The notes under the pieces are model-generated. The model saw only the letters and a list, made by a program, of their open reading frames with translations, did not search any database and was not told the DNA's origin. A stretch of 34,665 bases of DNA from a virus: the IMG/VR virus record IMGVR_UViG_3300031746_000089, positions 1-34,665 of that record; one strand, given 5' to 3'. Below, one piece after another: positions 1 through 6,318 of the stretch. The number at the start of each line of letters is the position of its first letter. Positions within the stretch are counted from its first letter, which is position 1. The position numbers were made by a program, and so were the translations under genes.

Positions 1-156
1 TTTTTCTTTGATGATAGGATTTAATATCATCTTCAATTCGTGCCATACATCGTGTAAATCACCATATGTTGGAGCAAAGTATGCAACAGGATGACCATCT
101 AATGCAGGTTGAGGAATCAATTCGTGAACTGCTAAAGTTGTCTTTCCCCATCTTCT
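1..156. repeat. Terminal direct repeat, left copy (circular closure)
   Basis: Bases 1-156 match 34510-34665 in the same orientation with two mismatches (127 a versus 34636 t, and 154 t versus 34663 c). Joining the copies restores one continuous terminase reading frame, so the molecule is circular or circularly permuted with a unit of about 34,509 bp. Both mismatches fall in third codon positions and are synonymous (Val GTT/GTA, Arg AGA/AGG), which suggests strain variation in the source population rather than sequencing error. Confidence 0.93.
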
Positions 157-249
157 TCCAATCTTTAATATATTGAATCTTGAAGATAGATTAAGAACTT
201 CGTGTTGACCTTTATGAAGTGATTTCAGGTGAAGAACTATCTCCGGCAT
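1..249 (-). CDS. terL: Large terminase subunit, N-terminal part (continues at 34509)
   Basis: This is the ATPase end of the DNA-packaging motor. On the minus strand an ATG at 249 opens a frame beginning MPEIVLHLKS that runs off the left edge and joins, across the terminal repeat, the frame at 33520-34509. The joined protein is about 412 residues, normal for a terminase. The Walker A-like motif GRRWGKTT lies at residues 31-38, with the arginine-rich loop common in phage terminases. The start overlaps the end of the upstream small-terminase-like gene by 38 bases, which fits translational coupling. I see no strong Shine-Dalgarno sequence. Confidence 0.9.
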   Translation of the reverse strand, partial: MPEIVLHLKSLHKGQHEVLNLSSRFNILKIGRRWGKTTLAVHELIPQPALDGHPVAYFAPTYGDLHDVWHELKMILNPIIKEK

Positions 250-565
250 CTCTAATTACTTTAATTGATATTTGATTGTCACCAATGTTTTCTATTGTCT
301 GCGTTACCTTTCCTTCAAAACGATCCAATATCTCTTGATATGCTTTGATATCTCCTTTCAATGCTCTCTGCATCAGGACCAAATCCATTTGTTCTGCAAT
401 AGATAATGATTCCTTTTCTCCAGTAATAGGATTGTTTTTAGTTTGAATCAATTCAAGAAATCTTTTCATTCTTGTCTTTGAATTTGGAACTCCTTTACCT
501 CTTCCTCCGGGATTCTTTACTTCTCCTTTTTTGATTTGGAATTTCTCAATGTCTTTTGCTGCCAT
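212..565 (-). CDS. Small terminase subunit-like protein
   Basis: A 117-residue protein directly upstream of, and overlapping, the large terminase, the usual place of the small subunit that recognises phage DNA. Its basic N-terminus contains NPGGRGKGVPNSKT, like the 'NPGGRPxGSxN' segment of DUF5681-type phage proteins found next to terminases. A helical segment follows, including ALKGDIKAYQEILDRFEGK near residues 68-86, resembling the helices of small terminases. DNA binding and oligomerisation are inferred from the family and the position; I see no classical helix-turn-helix with certainty. Confidence 0.7.
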   Translation of the reverse strand: MAAKDIEKFQIKKGEVKNPGGRGKGVPNSKTRMKRFLELIQTKNNPITGEKESLSIAEQMDLVLMQRALKGDIKAYQEILDRFEGKVTQTIENIGDNQISIKVIRDAGDSSSPEITS

Positions 566-605
566 CGTGCTTTTTTATTGCATTATTTTTTTGATAAATA
601 AAATA

Positions 606-812
606 CTATTTCAAATATGTATGTATGAAGAAATCTTCAGCAGTTAAGAAACCACCATCGTTTGCATAATCATCATATTCTTTTAAGATAGATAATATTA
701 ATTCTTGTTCTTTAACGAGTGAAGATAAATATAATCCTTCAATTTTTGAATTATTAGTTGTGATTTCTAATATTGAATTATATAACCATTCAACTGCTGA
801 TGTTTGTTTCAT
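606..812 (-). CDS. Small conserved phage protein, first gene of the late operon
   Basis: A 68-residue acidic, mostly helical protein beginning MKQTSAVEWL, a start seen in many small uncharacterised proteins of Bacteroidota phages. No function is known to me. It is the first minus-strand gene after the large non-coding region and lies 40 bases upstream of the small terminase, so it opens the late operon. Unlike most genes here it has a strong Shine-Dalgarno sequence (AAAGGAGG, plus-strand bases 821-828) about seven bases before its ATG, which fixes the start. Confidence 0.75.
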   Translation of the reverse strand: MKQTSAVEWLYNSILEITTNNSKIEGLYLSSLVKEQELILSILKEYDDYANDGGFLTAEDFFIHTYLK

Positions 813-820
813 TTTTTGTC

Positions 821-828
821 CTCCTTTA
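821..828 (-). promoter_or_regulatory. Strong Shine-Dalgarno sequence of the 68-residue gene
   Basis: On the minus strand AAAGGAGG stands about seven bases before the ATG at 812. Most genes in this window have A-rich leaders instead, so this site stands out and supports the chosen start. Confidence 0.75.
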
Positions 829-929
829 GTTTACCTAATTCTTTTTTTTTAACTAACTTTTTTTTACTTAAATATAGTTAATTAGTTATATCTATATTGT
901 AATATCCTTGTAGATTAGAGCATCCATTA

Positions 930-980
930 GAGTATAGTATGTTTTATCCTATGAATTACTTCATAAGTTGTACTATACTC
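930..980. repeat. Nested inverted repeat / hairpin
   Basis: GAGTATAGTA at 930-939 pairs perfectly with TACTATACTC at 971-980. Inside the loop, TATGAA at 950-955 pairs with TTCATA at 960-965 around a four-base loop. Two stacked stems within 51 bases suggest a folded RNA or a cruciform-type binding site. Confidence 0.65.
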
Positions 981-1026
981 CAGTTTCAATGTAACATCCT
1001 CGTGAGTTGTCGCACCACCTTTGTAT

Positions 1027-1053
1027 AATTAGTTCAACACATCGTGACTAATT
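1027..1053. repeat. Inverted repeat / hairpin
   Basis: AATTAGT at 1027-1033 pairs with ACTAATT at 1047-1053. Immediately inside, CAC at 1038-1040 pairs with GTG at 1044-1046. It lies at the downstream end of the second degenerate repeat copy. Confidence 0.5.
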
Positions 1054-1065
1054 CTGAAATCAAGT

Positions 1066-1158
1066 TATCGATTATAATGCTAACCGGAGGACCTATGGCT
1101 CATTTCTTTGTATCACCACTTCGATGTATTCCTCATCCCTTTGTATCGATTAAAATGC
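1066..1158. repeat. Direct repeat pair TATCGATTAWAATGC
   Basis: A 15-base element at 1066-1080 recurs at 1144-1158 with one difference (T or A at position 10), start to start 78 bases apart. Both copies lie in the GC-richer part of the non-coding region. Possible iteron-like binding sites. Confidence 0.55.
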
Positions 1159-1207
1159 ATACCCAAACCTATTTTCGCTGCCAGTATGCAAGTATTATTA
1201 AAAAGGA

Positions 1208-1248
1208 ATGCCATCAGACAAACCGGGAGGACGATTGACTAATGGCAT
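1208..1248. repeat. Inverted repeat ATGCCAT / ATGGCAT
   Basis: The arms at 1208-1214 and 1242-1248 enclose AACCGGGAGGAC at 1221-1232. A near copy of that block, AACCGGAGGAC, occurs at 1082-1092. The end of the GC-richer segment coincides with this stem. Confidence 0.45.
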
Positions 1249-1486
1249 ATATATAGAGAGAATTAACTCCTATTTTAGATATTAGTATCAATAAAATCCT
1301 CCAATTTTTATTAATAACATCACAAATATGCAATTATATGCTCAAATTCTGACATTTGTTAAGAACTAATGTTATCAAAAACTGCTTTATTTGACTTAAA
1401 AACGCATATTTTGATCCATATTTGTTAAAAATTATATGCTGATAATCAGTAAGTTATAAATTATTTTCATTTATTTTGAATAAATA

Positions 1487-1519
1487 TTTGCAAAATAGAA
1501 TCTATTGATATTATATTTG
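1487..1519 (+). promoter_or_regulatory. Bacteroidota-type promoter for the early block
   Basis: TTTG at 1487-1490 and TATATTTG at 1512-1519 are separated by 21 bases, fitting the Bacteroidota primary sigma-factor pattern TTTG...TAnnTTTG. Transcription would start near 1526, about 40 bases before the first early gene. Confidence 0.75.
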
Positions 1520-1565
1520 TCAAACCAAACAACAACATATTTTAACTCTTTAAAACAACAAAAAA

Positions 1566-1781
1566 ATGACAACATTCAGAAAAGTAAAATTAGAAATCAG
1601 CAGAGGAAATGGATATGGACAATATATCGTATCTGCCACATACAAAGGAAAAGAAATATTTGCACATACTACGGATTCCGAAACATTTGACTGGTTAAAT
1701 GATGATTCAAATGTAAAGATGCATCAGGAAGCAAAGAGAACCGCCTATTCACTAATTGTTAATTCTTATAAAAACTACTAA
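1566..1781 (+). CDS. Hypothetical early protein
   Basis: A 71-residue protein starting MTTFRKVKLE, with a predicted beta-rich N-terminal half (alternating hydrophobic strands around YIVSATYKGKEIFAHTT) and a C-terminal helix. I do not recognise the family. It is the first gene after the early promoter, its leader is A-rich (TTAAAACAACAAAAAA then ATG) and it has no Shine-Dalgarno sequence. A longer overlapping frame beginning at 1505 lies inside the leader and looks spurious. Being first and next to the promoter, it may act on host takeover, which is inference only. Confidence 0.7.
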   Translation: MTTFRKVKLEISRGNGYGQYIVSATYKGKEIFAHTTDSETFDWLNDDSNVKMHQEAKRTAYSLIVNSYKNY

Positions 1782-1785
1782 AACA

Positions 1786-2028
1786 ATGGAAAAACTAACT
1801 TTAATGCCAAAATCAGCAATTGATTTCCTTTCAAAAGATGTAATTCATCTATATGCTATGGAAATTGATCCAAGTGGCGAAGAAATCAACATCTATCTGC
1901 CAGTATTCATTAACATCAAAGACATCGTTACAATTGATATATCAAAGGAATACACGAAGTTTATTTGCAGGAAACAAATAATCACCTTGAGTAATATCAA
2001 ATCATATATGCACATTCATAATCTATAA
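1786..2028 (+). CDS. Hypothetical early protein
   Basis: An 80-residue protein starting MEKLTLMPKS. An upstream in-frame ATG at 1756 lies inside the previous gene, so I prefer 1786, four bases after that gene's stop. The sequence alternates hydrophobic and polar residues in several strands (INIYLPVFINIKDIVTIDI), suggesting a small beta-rich fold. It resembles no family I can name. Confidence 0.65.
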   Translation: MEKLTLMPKSAIDFLSKDVIHLYAMEIDPSGEEINIYLPVFINIKDIVTIDISKEYTKFICRKQIITLSNIKSYMHIHNL

Positions 2029-2032
2029 TACG

Positions 2033-2158
2033 ATGCAGTTACCAACTTACAATGAAATAATATTCTCAATAGAGATTCTTTCAATCGCATTAGCAACATT
2101 TACAATTCATTATTTATTATTAAAAATCAAAAACTATGGAAAATCAAGCAAAAACTAA
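2033..2158 (+). CDS. Small single-pass membrane protein
   Basis: A 41-residue frame starting MQLPTYNEII lies between its neighbours and fills an otherwise empty gap. Residues 9-32 form one hydrophobic helix rich in Ile, Leu, Ala and Phe, followed by a basic tail (KIKNYGKSSK). It overlaps the next gene by 23 bases in another frame. Such tiny early membrane proteins often disturb host envelope functions in phages, but no specific role can be assigned. Confidence 0.5.
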   Translation: MQLPTYNEIIFSIEILSIALATFTIHYLLLKIKNYGKSSKN

Positions 2159-2330
2159 AGGAGGCAAACGAGAGAATGCCGGGAGAAAACCATCTTCTGA
2201 CAAAAAAGTACAAGTTTCTTTGTACATCAATCAATCTATCATTGATGCATCAGGAGGAATTGAAGAACTGAAACGAAAGTTGATGTTATTCACGACATCA
2301 AAGTATAACTTTAAGAACTTGAATATATGA
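2136..2330 (+). CDS. Small AGRKP-type protein, possible DNA binder
   Basis: A 64-residue basic protein. Residues 9-20 carry KGGKRENAGRKP, a segment found at the N-terminus of many small phage and plasmid proteins of Bacteroidota, followed by KKVQVSLYINQSII and a helix (IEELKRKL). A short strand followed by helices resembles ribbon-helix-helix-like regulators, but the second helix is not clear. DNA binding is plausible, not shown. Confidence 0.65.
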   Translation: MENQAKTKGGKRENAGRKPSSDKKVQVSLYINQSIIDASGGIEELKRKLMLFTTSKYNFKNLNI

Positions 2331-2542
2331 GTAAATCGAAATTGGTGCATTATAAAGACCTGCAAGATAACGAGAAGTATTATTTGCTTATTGATAACGG
2401 AAATGATGTTATACAACACGAAATCATCTACAATGAGTATATTGAACTGAAGAATGCAGAAGTCAAGAATTATAATGAGGAGTTAAAGAAAATCAAAGAT
2501 AAATATCATCTATTAACAAAGGAAAGGAGAAAATATGAATAA
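2327..2542 (+). CDS. Hypothetical coiled-coil protein
   Basis: A 71-residue protein starting MSKSKLVHYK that overlaps the previous gene by four bases (ATGA), typical of coupled phage genes. The C-terminal half (about residues 38-71) is a highly charged helix with regular hydrophobic spacing, probably a coiled coil. I do not recognise a family. Confidence 0.65.
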   Translation: MSKSKLVHYKDLQDNEKYYLLIDNGNDVIQHEIIYNEYIELKNAEVKNYNEELKKIKDKYHLLTKERRKYE

Positions 2543-2786
2543 AGATAAGTTAATGCAAGTTTTGGATCTATCAATTCAACTGCAAGAAATCGGATATAGA
2601 CAAGTAAATATTAGGTATAATTTAACCGGAGGAACATTAGCAATAGCAATTAGTCACGATGGTGATGGTTTTCTTGATGTATTTGACTGCCCATTTCATC
2701 GAACAATTGTGATTGATAATGCAGCCCACGAAGAAGATTTGGATGAGATATTAATCTTTTTTAAATCTTGCTTTATTAACATTTAA
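2535..2786 (+). CDS. Hypothetical early protein
   Basis: An 83-residue acidic protein starting MNKDKLMQVL. An N-terminal helix is followed by strands (VNIRYNLTGGTLAIAISH) and an acidic helix near the end (HEEDLDEILIFF). It overlaps the previous gene by eight bases, and GGAG stands five bases before the ATG. Function unknown. A promoter begins inside its last codons, so it closes the first early sub-operon. Confidence 0.65.
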   Translation: MNKDKLMQVLDLSIQLQEIGYRQVNIRYNLTGGTLAIAISHDGDGFLDVFDCPFHRTIVIDNAAHEEDLDEILIFFKSCFINI

Positions 2787-2798
2787 ATTTTAATTTTG
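2768..2798 (+). promoter_or_regulatory. Bacteroidota-type promoter for the recombination genes
   Basis: TTG at 2768-2770 and TAATTTTG at 2791-2798 are separated by 20 bases, matching TTG-N20-TAnnTTTG. The predicted start near 2805 leaves an A-rich leader of about 38 bases before the ATPase gene at 2843. Confidence 0.7.
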
Positions 2799-2842
2799 AA
2801 CACAATAAACAATTTTATACACATTTTAAAACAACAACAAAA

Positions 2843-3697
2843 ATGAAATTACAAAAAGCAAAACGAGAACAGGTTAAACTTCGGTTAGGTTTATCCGGTG
2901 CATCAGGATTTGGAAAGACATATTCTGCTCTATTACTTGCCTACGGAATAACTGGTGATTGGTCCACAATAGCAGTAATTGATACTGAAAACAATTCAGC
3001 ATCTTTATATGCTAATTTAGGCGAATACAATGTTCTTCCATTAACTGCACCATTTTCTCCTGAACGATACATAGAAGCCATTAAAACTTGTGAAGATGCA
3101 GGTATGGATGTTATCATCATCGATAGCATAACACACGAATGGGATGGTAAAGGAGGATGTCTTGAGATAGTAGATTCTTTAGGAGGAAGATATCAGGATT
3201 GGTCTAAAGTAACACCAAGACATTCAGCATTCATTCAAAGTATAATGCAGAGTAAATGCCATATGATTACTTGTGTTAGAAGAAAGCAGGATTATGATAT
3301 GGTAAAAGGAGATAATGGAAGATTGTCCGTAACTAAAGTTGGAACAAAAGAAATTACGAGAGATGGATTTGAATACGAATTAACTATCAACTTTGAATTT
3401 CTGAATGAAAAACATTTGGTAAAAGCATCTAAAGATAGGACATCTTTATTCGCAAATCAACCTGAATTTATTATAACATCTGATACCGGAAGAATGATAT
3501 TGGATTGGTGCAATGATGGTGATCCGATTCTTTCATTAATTGATGCGTGTATTGAAATCACATCAGCAAATGATATTGATGAATTAAAATCTATATGGAA
3601 TAAGTTTTCCATTTATCAAAAGGATGAAAAGTTTATCAAGGCAACCGTTGATAGAAAACAAGAAATTATGAATGCATCTAAAAAATTGGAGGAATAG
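2843..3697 (+). CDS. RecA-like P-loop ATPase (AAA_24 / Sak4-like)
   Basis: A 284-residue ATPase. Walker A is GASGFGKT at residues 19-26 and a Walker B strand is VIIIDSITHEW at about 90-100. The opening MKLQKAKREQVKLRLGLSGA is typical of the phage AAA ATPases of the AAA_24 type, related to Sak4 single-strand annealing recombinases of RecA/Rad51 ancestry. The C-terminal 70 residues are helical and less conserved. It is followed by Gp157-like, RusA-like and SSB-like genes, so a role in homologous recombination or replication repair fits. The family assignment is good; the exact biochemical activity is inferred. Confidence 0.85.
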   Translation: MKLQKAKREQVKLRLGLSGASGFGKTYSALLLAYGITGDWSTIAVIDTENNSASLYANLGEYNVLPLTAPFSPERYIEAIKTCEDAGMDVIIIDSITHEWDGKGGCLEIVDSLGGRYQDWSKVTPRHSAFIQSIMQSKCHMITCVRRKQDYDMVKGDNGRLSVTKVGTKEITRDGFEYELTINFEFLNEKHLVKASKDRTSLFANQPEFIITSDTGRMILDWCNDGDPILSLIDACIEITSANDIDELKSIWNKFSIYQKDEKFIKATVDRKQEIMNASKKLEE

Positions 3698-3699
3698 TT

Positions 3700-4188
3700 A
3701 TGAGTAGTTTATTTAATATCAAAAATGAATACAAGATGATGATTCAAGAAATCATCGATTTAGATGGTGAGATAACTCCTGAAATGTCGGATAAACTGGC
3801 AATAAATTTAGAAGAACTTCAAGAAAAATCTGCATCGTATTGCTATGTTATTCGACACGAAGAAAAGGATATTGATTTGATTGATGATGAGATTAAGAGA
3901 TTGCAAGACATCAAAAAAAGAAAGAACAATGCAGTTGCATTAATGAAGTCAAAGATTCAAGAATCAATGGAACTTTATTCGATGACTAAAATTGAATCCG
4001 ATTTTATCAACATTTCATTTCGCAAATCTGAATCAATTGAAATTACAAATGAAGAATTGATATCTGAAGAATACAAAGTTATTCAACCATCTAAAATATC
4101 AAAGACATTGATTAAAGATGCTATGAAGTCAGGTAAAGATGTTCCCGGAGCAATGATTGATTTAAAGTACAATTTGCAAATAAAATAG
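3700..4188 (+). CDS. Siphovirus Gp157-like protein
   Basis: A 162-residue protein with the Gp157 layout. An N-terminal helical segment (LFNIKNEYKMMIQEIIDLDG) is followed by a long charged coiled-coil region with RLQDIKKRKNNAVALMKSKI at about residues 65-84, then the strand block FINISFRKSESIEI and the ending KDVPGAMIDLKYNLQI. Gp157 proteins were first described in Streptococcus phages and are linked to phage resistance when expressed in the host; they commonly sit in recombination or replication cassettes. It starts two bases after the ATPase and ends three bases before RusA, so all three belong to one operon. Confidence 0.85.
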   Translation: MSSLFNIKNEYKMMIQEIIDLDGEITPEMSDKLAINLEELQEKSASYCYVIRHEEKDIDLIDDEIKRLQDIKKRKNNAVALMKSKIQESMELYSMTKIESDFINISFRKSESIEITNEELISEEYKVIQPSKISKTLIKDAMKSGKDVPGAMIDLKYNLQIK

Positions 4189-4191
4189 TTT

Positions 4192-4563
4192 ATGACTGAT
4201 GTACTTCTACATTCATTTCTTGATGGTGCAAGAATAGGAATTAAACCATTGTCTGTTAATAATGCGTATAGAGGAAGAAGATTCAGCACAAAGGAACATC
4301 TTCGATTTGCTGAAGATGTTTCTTTTCTTCTTCCAAAAATAATACTTCCTAAACCACCATATCAGATAGAATTCATCTTTGGTTTATCATCAACAAATGC
4401 CGATGGAGATAATTGCATTAAAGTTGTGCAAGATGTTATTGCAAAGAAATATGGATTCAATGATAAGCAAATCAAGAGATGGATTGTAGATGTCATTAAG
4501 ACAAATAAAGGAGAAGAATTTTTTGAATTTCATTTAAAAAAACACAACAATAATGAACGATGA
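4192..4563 (+). CDS. rusA: RusA-like Holliday junction resolvase
   Basis: A 123-residue endonuclease, the usual RusA length. After IKPLSVNNAYRGRRF, which matches the 'P.SVN..Y' start of the family, comes the catalytic block TNADGDNCIKVVQDVIAKK and then FNDKQI, carrying the conserved aspartates that bind metal (GDN, QD, ND). RusA forms a dimer that cuts four-way junctions, here probably to resolve recombination intermediates or branched replication products before packaging. The last 11 bases overlap the next gene. Confidence 0.88.
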   Translation: MTDVLLHSFLDGARIGIKPLSVNNAYRGRRFSTKEHLRFAEDVSFLLPKIILPKPPYQIEFIFGLSSTNADGDNCIKVVQDVIAKKYGFNDKQIKRWIVDVIKTNKGEEFFEFHLKKHNNNER

Positions 4564-4987
4564 ACATTATATTATAGGTTATAACGATGGTTATAAAGAT
4601 GGTTATTCAAAGGCAGTTAAAGATTTAAATCTGCCAGTTAAAATCAATCATCAGTTTTTTGCTGATAAACAATTTTCAGAAATATGGGATGAATTTATAA
4701 AGTTAAAGAAAAGAAAAAAGGCATCCACAACTGAAAAAATATTATCAAAACAATTAAAAAATCTTGAAATATTATCAAATAATAATGTAAATTTAGCCAT
4801 TGAAATCGTAGAGAAATCAGTTGTTTCCGGATGGTCAGATTTGTACGAATTAAAAAATCAAAATAATGGAACTTCAAAAAGTCAATCAGCAAGAAATTCA
4901 AATAGCATCGACAAGAGAACAAGCATTGATAACTTGGAGAAACTTGCCTATGCAGTATTACAAGGCAATTCAAATCAAGAAATTTGA
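4553..4987 (+). CDS. Replication-associated protein, probable
   Basis: A 144-residue protein with a Gly/Tyr/Asp-rich start (YIIGYNDGYKDGYSKA). The central part, FSEIWDEFIKLKKRKKAS followed by AIEIVEKSVVSGWSDLYEL at about residues 83-101, resembles the C-terminal domain of phage replisome organisers and DnaD-like proteins ('FW..Y.KK..K..A...I..SI..GW..L'). The N-terminal DNA-binding domain normally found in such proteins is absent, so it may be a stand-alone adaptor. It shares a long out-of-frame overlap (122 bases) with the next gene. Confidence 0.6.
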   Translation: MNDEHYIIGYNDGYKDGYSKAVKDLNLPVKINHQFFADKQFSEIWDEFIKLKKRKKASTTEKILSKQLKNLEILSNNNVNLAIEIVEKSVVSGWSDLYELKNQNNGTSKSQSARNSNSIDKRTSIDNLEKLAYAVLQGNSNQEI

Positions 4988-5483
4988 TGATGTATTTGAA
5001 AGTTTAACTCCATCATTAGGAGGAATAAAAAAAGAACTTGGTGATATCGTTACCAAAGCAATTCTTTCAATTATCCTAATCGATTTAGTAAAGTTTTTTA
5101 ACATCGGAAAATCAATGGATGATGAACAAGTTGCACAAACAATTGAAATGATTCAAGATGAATTTTATATGCTAAAACCTGAAGATTTAAAGTTGTGTTT
5201 CAGTAATGCAAAGAAAGGAAAGTATGGTAAAGTATATGACCGGTTAGATGGTCAAATTATCATCGAATGGTTAACTACATACTTTAACGATAGAACATCT
5301 TATTCAGCAGAAAAATCATTTCAAAAACACGATAAATTAAAATATGAAAATGAAAGTATCAGGTATGAACAAGAGAAAATTGATAGAAAGAAAGACCAAG
5401 AGATAACAAAGATTTCAACGCAACATTATATTGACAACTTAAAAAAACAAAAACACGATGGAACAATTGGTAATCAACTTTGA
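4866..5483 (+). CDS. Conserved Bacteroidota phage protein (DUF6633-like)
   Basis: A 205-residue protein. Its most conserved-looking block is KGKYGKVYDRLDGQIIIEWL near residues 117-136, a pattern I recall from uncharacterised proteins of Bacteroidota phages and integrative elements (DUF6633-like); the family name is uncertain. The N-terminal part is helical and the C-terminal 50 residues are a charged coiled coil. The neighbours are replication and recombination genes. The first 122 bases overlap the preceding gene in the +1 frame. If the true start were the later Met near residue 29 (LPMQYYKAI), the overlap would shrink to about 40 bases. Confidence 0.65.
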   Translation: MELQKVNQQEIQIASTREQALITWRNLPMQYYKAIQIKKFDDVFESLTPSLGGIKKELGDIVTKAILSIILIDLVKFFNIGKSMDDEQVAQTIEMIQDEFYMLKPEDLKLCFSNAKKGKYGKVYDRLDGQIIIEWLTTYFNDRTSYSAEKSFQKHDKLKYENESIRYEQEKIDRKKDQEITKISTQHYIDNLKKQKHDGTIGNQL

Positions 5484-5721
5484 TAGGATTGAAAACAATC
5501 CGGAATCAACAAGAATTTTACACAACAATAAAAAACATTTAGCGAAACAATGCCAAACATTACTTGATGCATTCAATAGAGGAGAACATTTAACTTGTAT
5601 TGATGGTGCTATAATATATGGTTTTGGTGATATGAGAAGGAGAGTAAAGGACCTACGAGATGCAGGTTATAATATTAAAGATACATTAATCGATGGAAGA
5701 TTTAAAACCTATTATTTATGA
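5458..5721 (+). CDS. Helix-turn-helix domain protein
   Basis: An 87-residue protein. Residues 30-75 carry LLDAFNRGEHLTCIDGAIIY, then GFGDMRRRVKDLRDAGYNI, the pattern of a winged-helix or helix-turn-helix domain in many phage proteins ('LL..L..G..IT...A...GI..L..RI.DLR..G'). It probably binds DNA as an early regulator or replication accessory factor. Its start overlaps the previous gene by 26 bases and its end overlaps the next by four (ATGA). Confidence 0.75.
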   Translation: MEQLVINFDRIENNPESTRILHNNKKHLAKQCQTLLDAFNRGEHLTCIDGAIIYGFGDMRRRVKDLRDAGYNIKDTLIDGRFKTYYL

Positions 5722-5933
5722 ATGAAAAGTTAAGTAAAGAAGAAAGAGATTTATTATTTAAGCATCTGAAAAACATTTGGGATATAACTCCTGATGAAGT
5801 ACAACATCGTTTTTTAAAAGAATTTAATTGTATCTTGTGCAATGAATGTACAATATATATTTCACAATTACAAAAAGAAATTATCGATGAACGAACAAAA
5901 AAAAATGGAAGTGATTTACAAACTGATGTATAA
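5718..5933 (+). CDS. Hypothetical early protein with Cys pair
   Basis: A 71-residue helical protein beginning MNEKLSKEERDLLF, with CILCNEC at about residues 38-44. The closely spaced cysteines could bind a metal, but no second pair is present. It is coupled to the preceding helix-turn-helix gene by an ATGA overlap. Family not recognised. Confidence 0.6.
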   Translation: MNEKLSKEERDLLFKHLKNIWDITPDEVQHRFLKEFNCILCNECTIYISQLQKEIIDERTKKNGSDLQTDV

Positions 5934-6033
5934 AGCAGATATACAAGTTTGGATTCTATATATTAATGGAGAAGAATTTCAAAGATATGTAGACATAAAA
6001 AAAGCATTAGATTATATTTCAAAAAACAATTAA
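5887..6033 (+). CDS. Small hypothetical protein
   Basis: A 48-residue protein starting MNEQKKMEVIYK. An upstream in-frame ATG at 5842 would overlap the previous gene by 92 bases, so I prefer 5887. It contains VWILYINGEEFQRYVDIKKA, a short strand-turn-helix pattern. No family recognised. Confidence 0.5.
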   Translation: MNEQKKMEVIYKLMYKADIQVWILYINGEEFQRYVDIKKALDYISKNN

Positions 6034-6063
6034 TTATTAACTTTAAAAAAAACAAAAACACAA

Positions 6064-6312
6064 ATGGAACAAAAAATTAATTCAGGTGCTATCTTTAAAA
6101 ATGATAATAAGTCATCTGACAAGCATCCGGAATACAAAGGAAAGATTAATGTTGATGGCAAAGAATATGCAATTGCATTGTGGTTAAATGAATCAAAAGC
6201 AGGAGTAAGATATTTCTCCGTTAAACTGGAACTTCCTTATGTCAAGAATGAAGAAGTCAGCAAAGCAGTTGAAACATTAAAGCCATTACTTGATGATGAT
6301 TTACCATTTTAA
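6064..6312 (+). CDS. Single-strand DNA-binding-like protein
   Basis: An 82-residue protein starting MEQKINSGAIFKN. The segment HPEYKGKINVDGKEYAIALW is typical of small phage DUF736/SSB-like proteins built as an OB fold. The C-terminus is acidic and ends in DDDLPF, matching the 'DDDIPF' tip with which bacterial SSB recruits replication and repair partners. With the ATPase and RusA it completes a recombination set. The A-rich leader gives the start. Single-strand DNA binding is inferred. Confidence 0.75.
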   Translation: MEQKINSGAIFKNDNKSSDKHPEYKGKINVDGKEYAIALWLNESKAGVRYFSVKLELPYVKNEEVSKAVETLKPLLDDDLPF

Positions 6313-6318
6313 TGAGAT

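Larger units (their letters stand above)
898..1152. repeat. Three degenerate copies of a structured repeat
   Basis: Units begin at 898 (TGTAATATCCTTGT), 990 (TGTAACATCCTCGT) and 1109 (TGTATCACCAC). Each is followed 22-23 bases later by a GCATCC, GCACCACC or CTCATCCC block. Copies two and three continue with CCTTTGTATAATTA and CCTTTGTATCGATTA. Spacing is about 92 and 119 bases. The constant internal spacing with variable bases suggests a conserved secondary structure or protein-binding units rather than coding sequence. Confidence 0.5.
813..1565. other. Large non-coding divergent region (candidate origin / regulatory region)
   Basis: No convincing gene lies in these 753 bases, which separate the leftward late block from the rightward early block. 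From about 890 to 1250 the sequence is visibly richer in G and C than its surroundings and holds several inverted repeats, a 15-base direct repeat and three degenerate copies of a longer unit. From about 1255 to 1565 it is very AT-rich and ends in a Bacteroidota-type promoter. The layout (divergence point, repeats, AT-rich flank) suits a replication origin, a structured RNA or both. This is inference. No perfect DnaA box (TTATNCACA) was seen. Confidence 0.6.

Noticed and set aside
944-1151. DnaA boxes (TTATCCTAT, TTATCGATT, TGTATCGAT)
   Set aside because: Only about six of nine bases match TTATNCACA, which is expected often in AT-rich DNA. No perfect box was found by eye.
1044-1238. A 64-codon plus-strand frame in the non-coding region, with an internal ATG at 1095 preceded by GGAGG
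   Set aside because: The translation is rich in His, Cys, Phe and Pro without a recognisable pattern, it runs through hairpins and repeats, and its composition is unlike that of the real genes. The GGAGG belongs to a repeated block (also at 1226-1230) that has no gene behind it.
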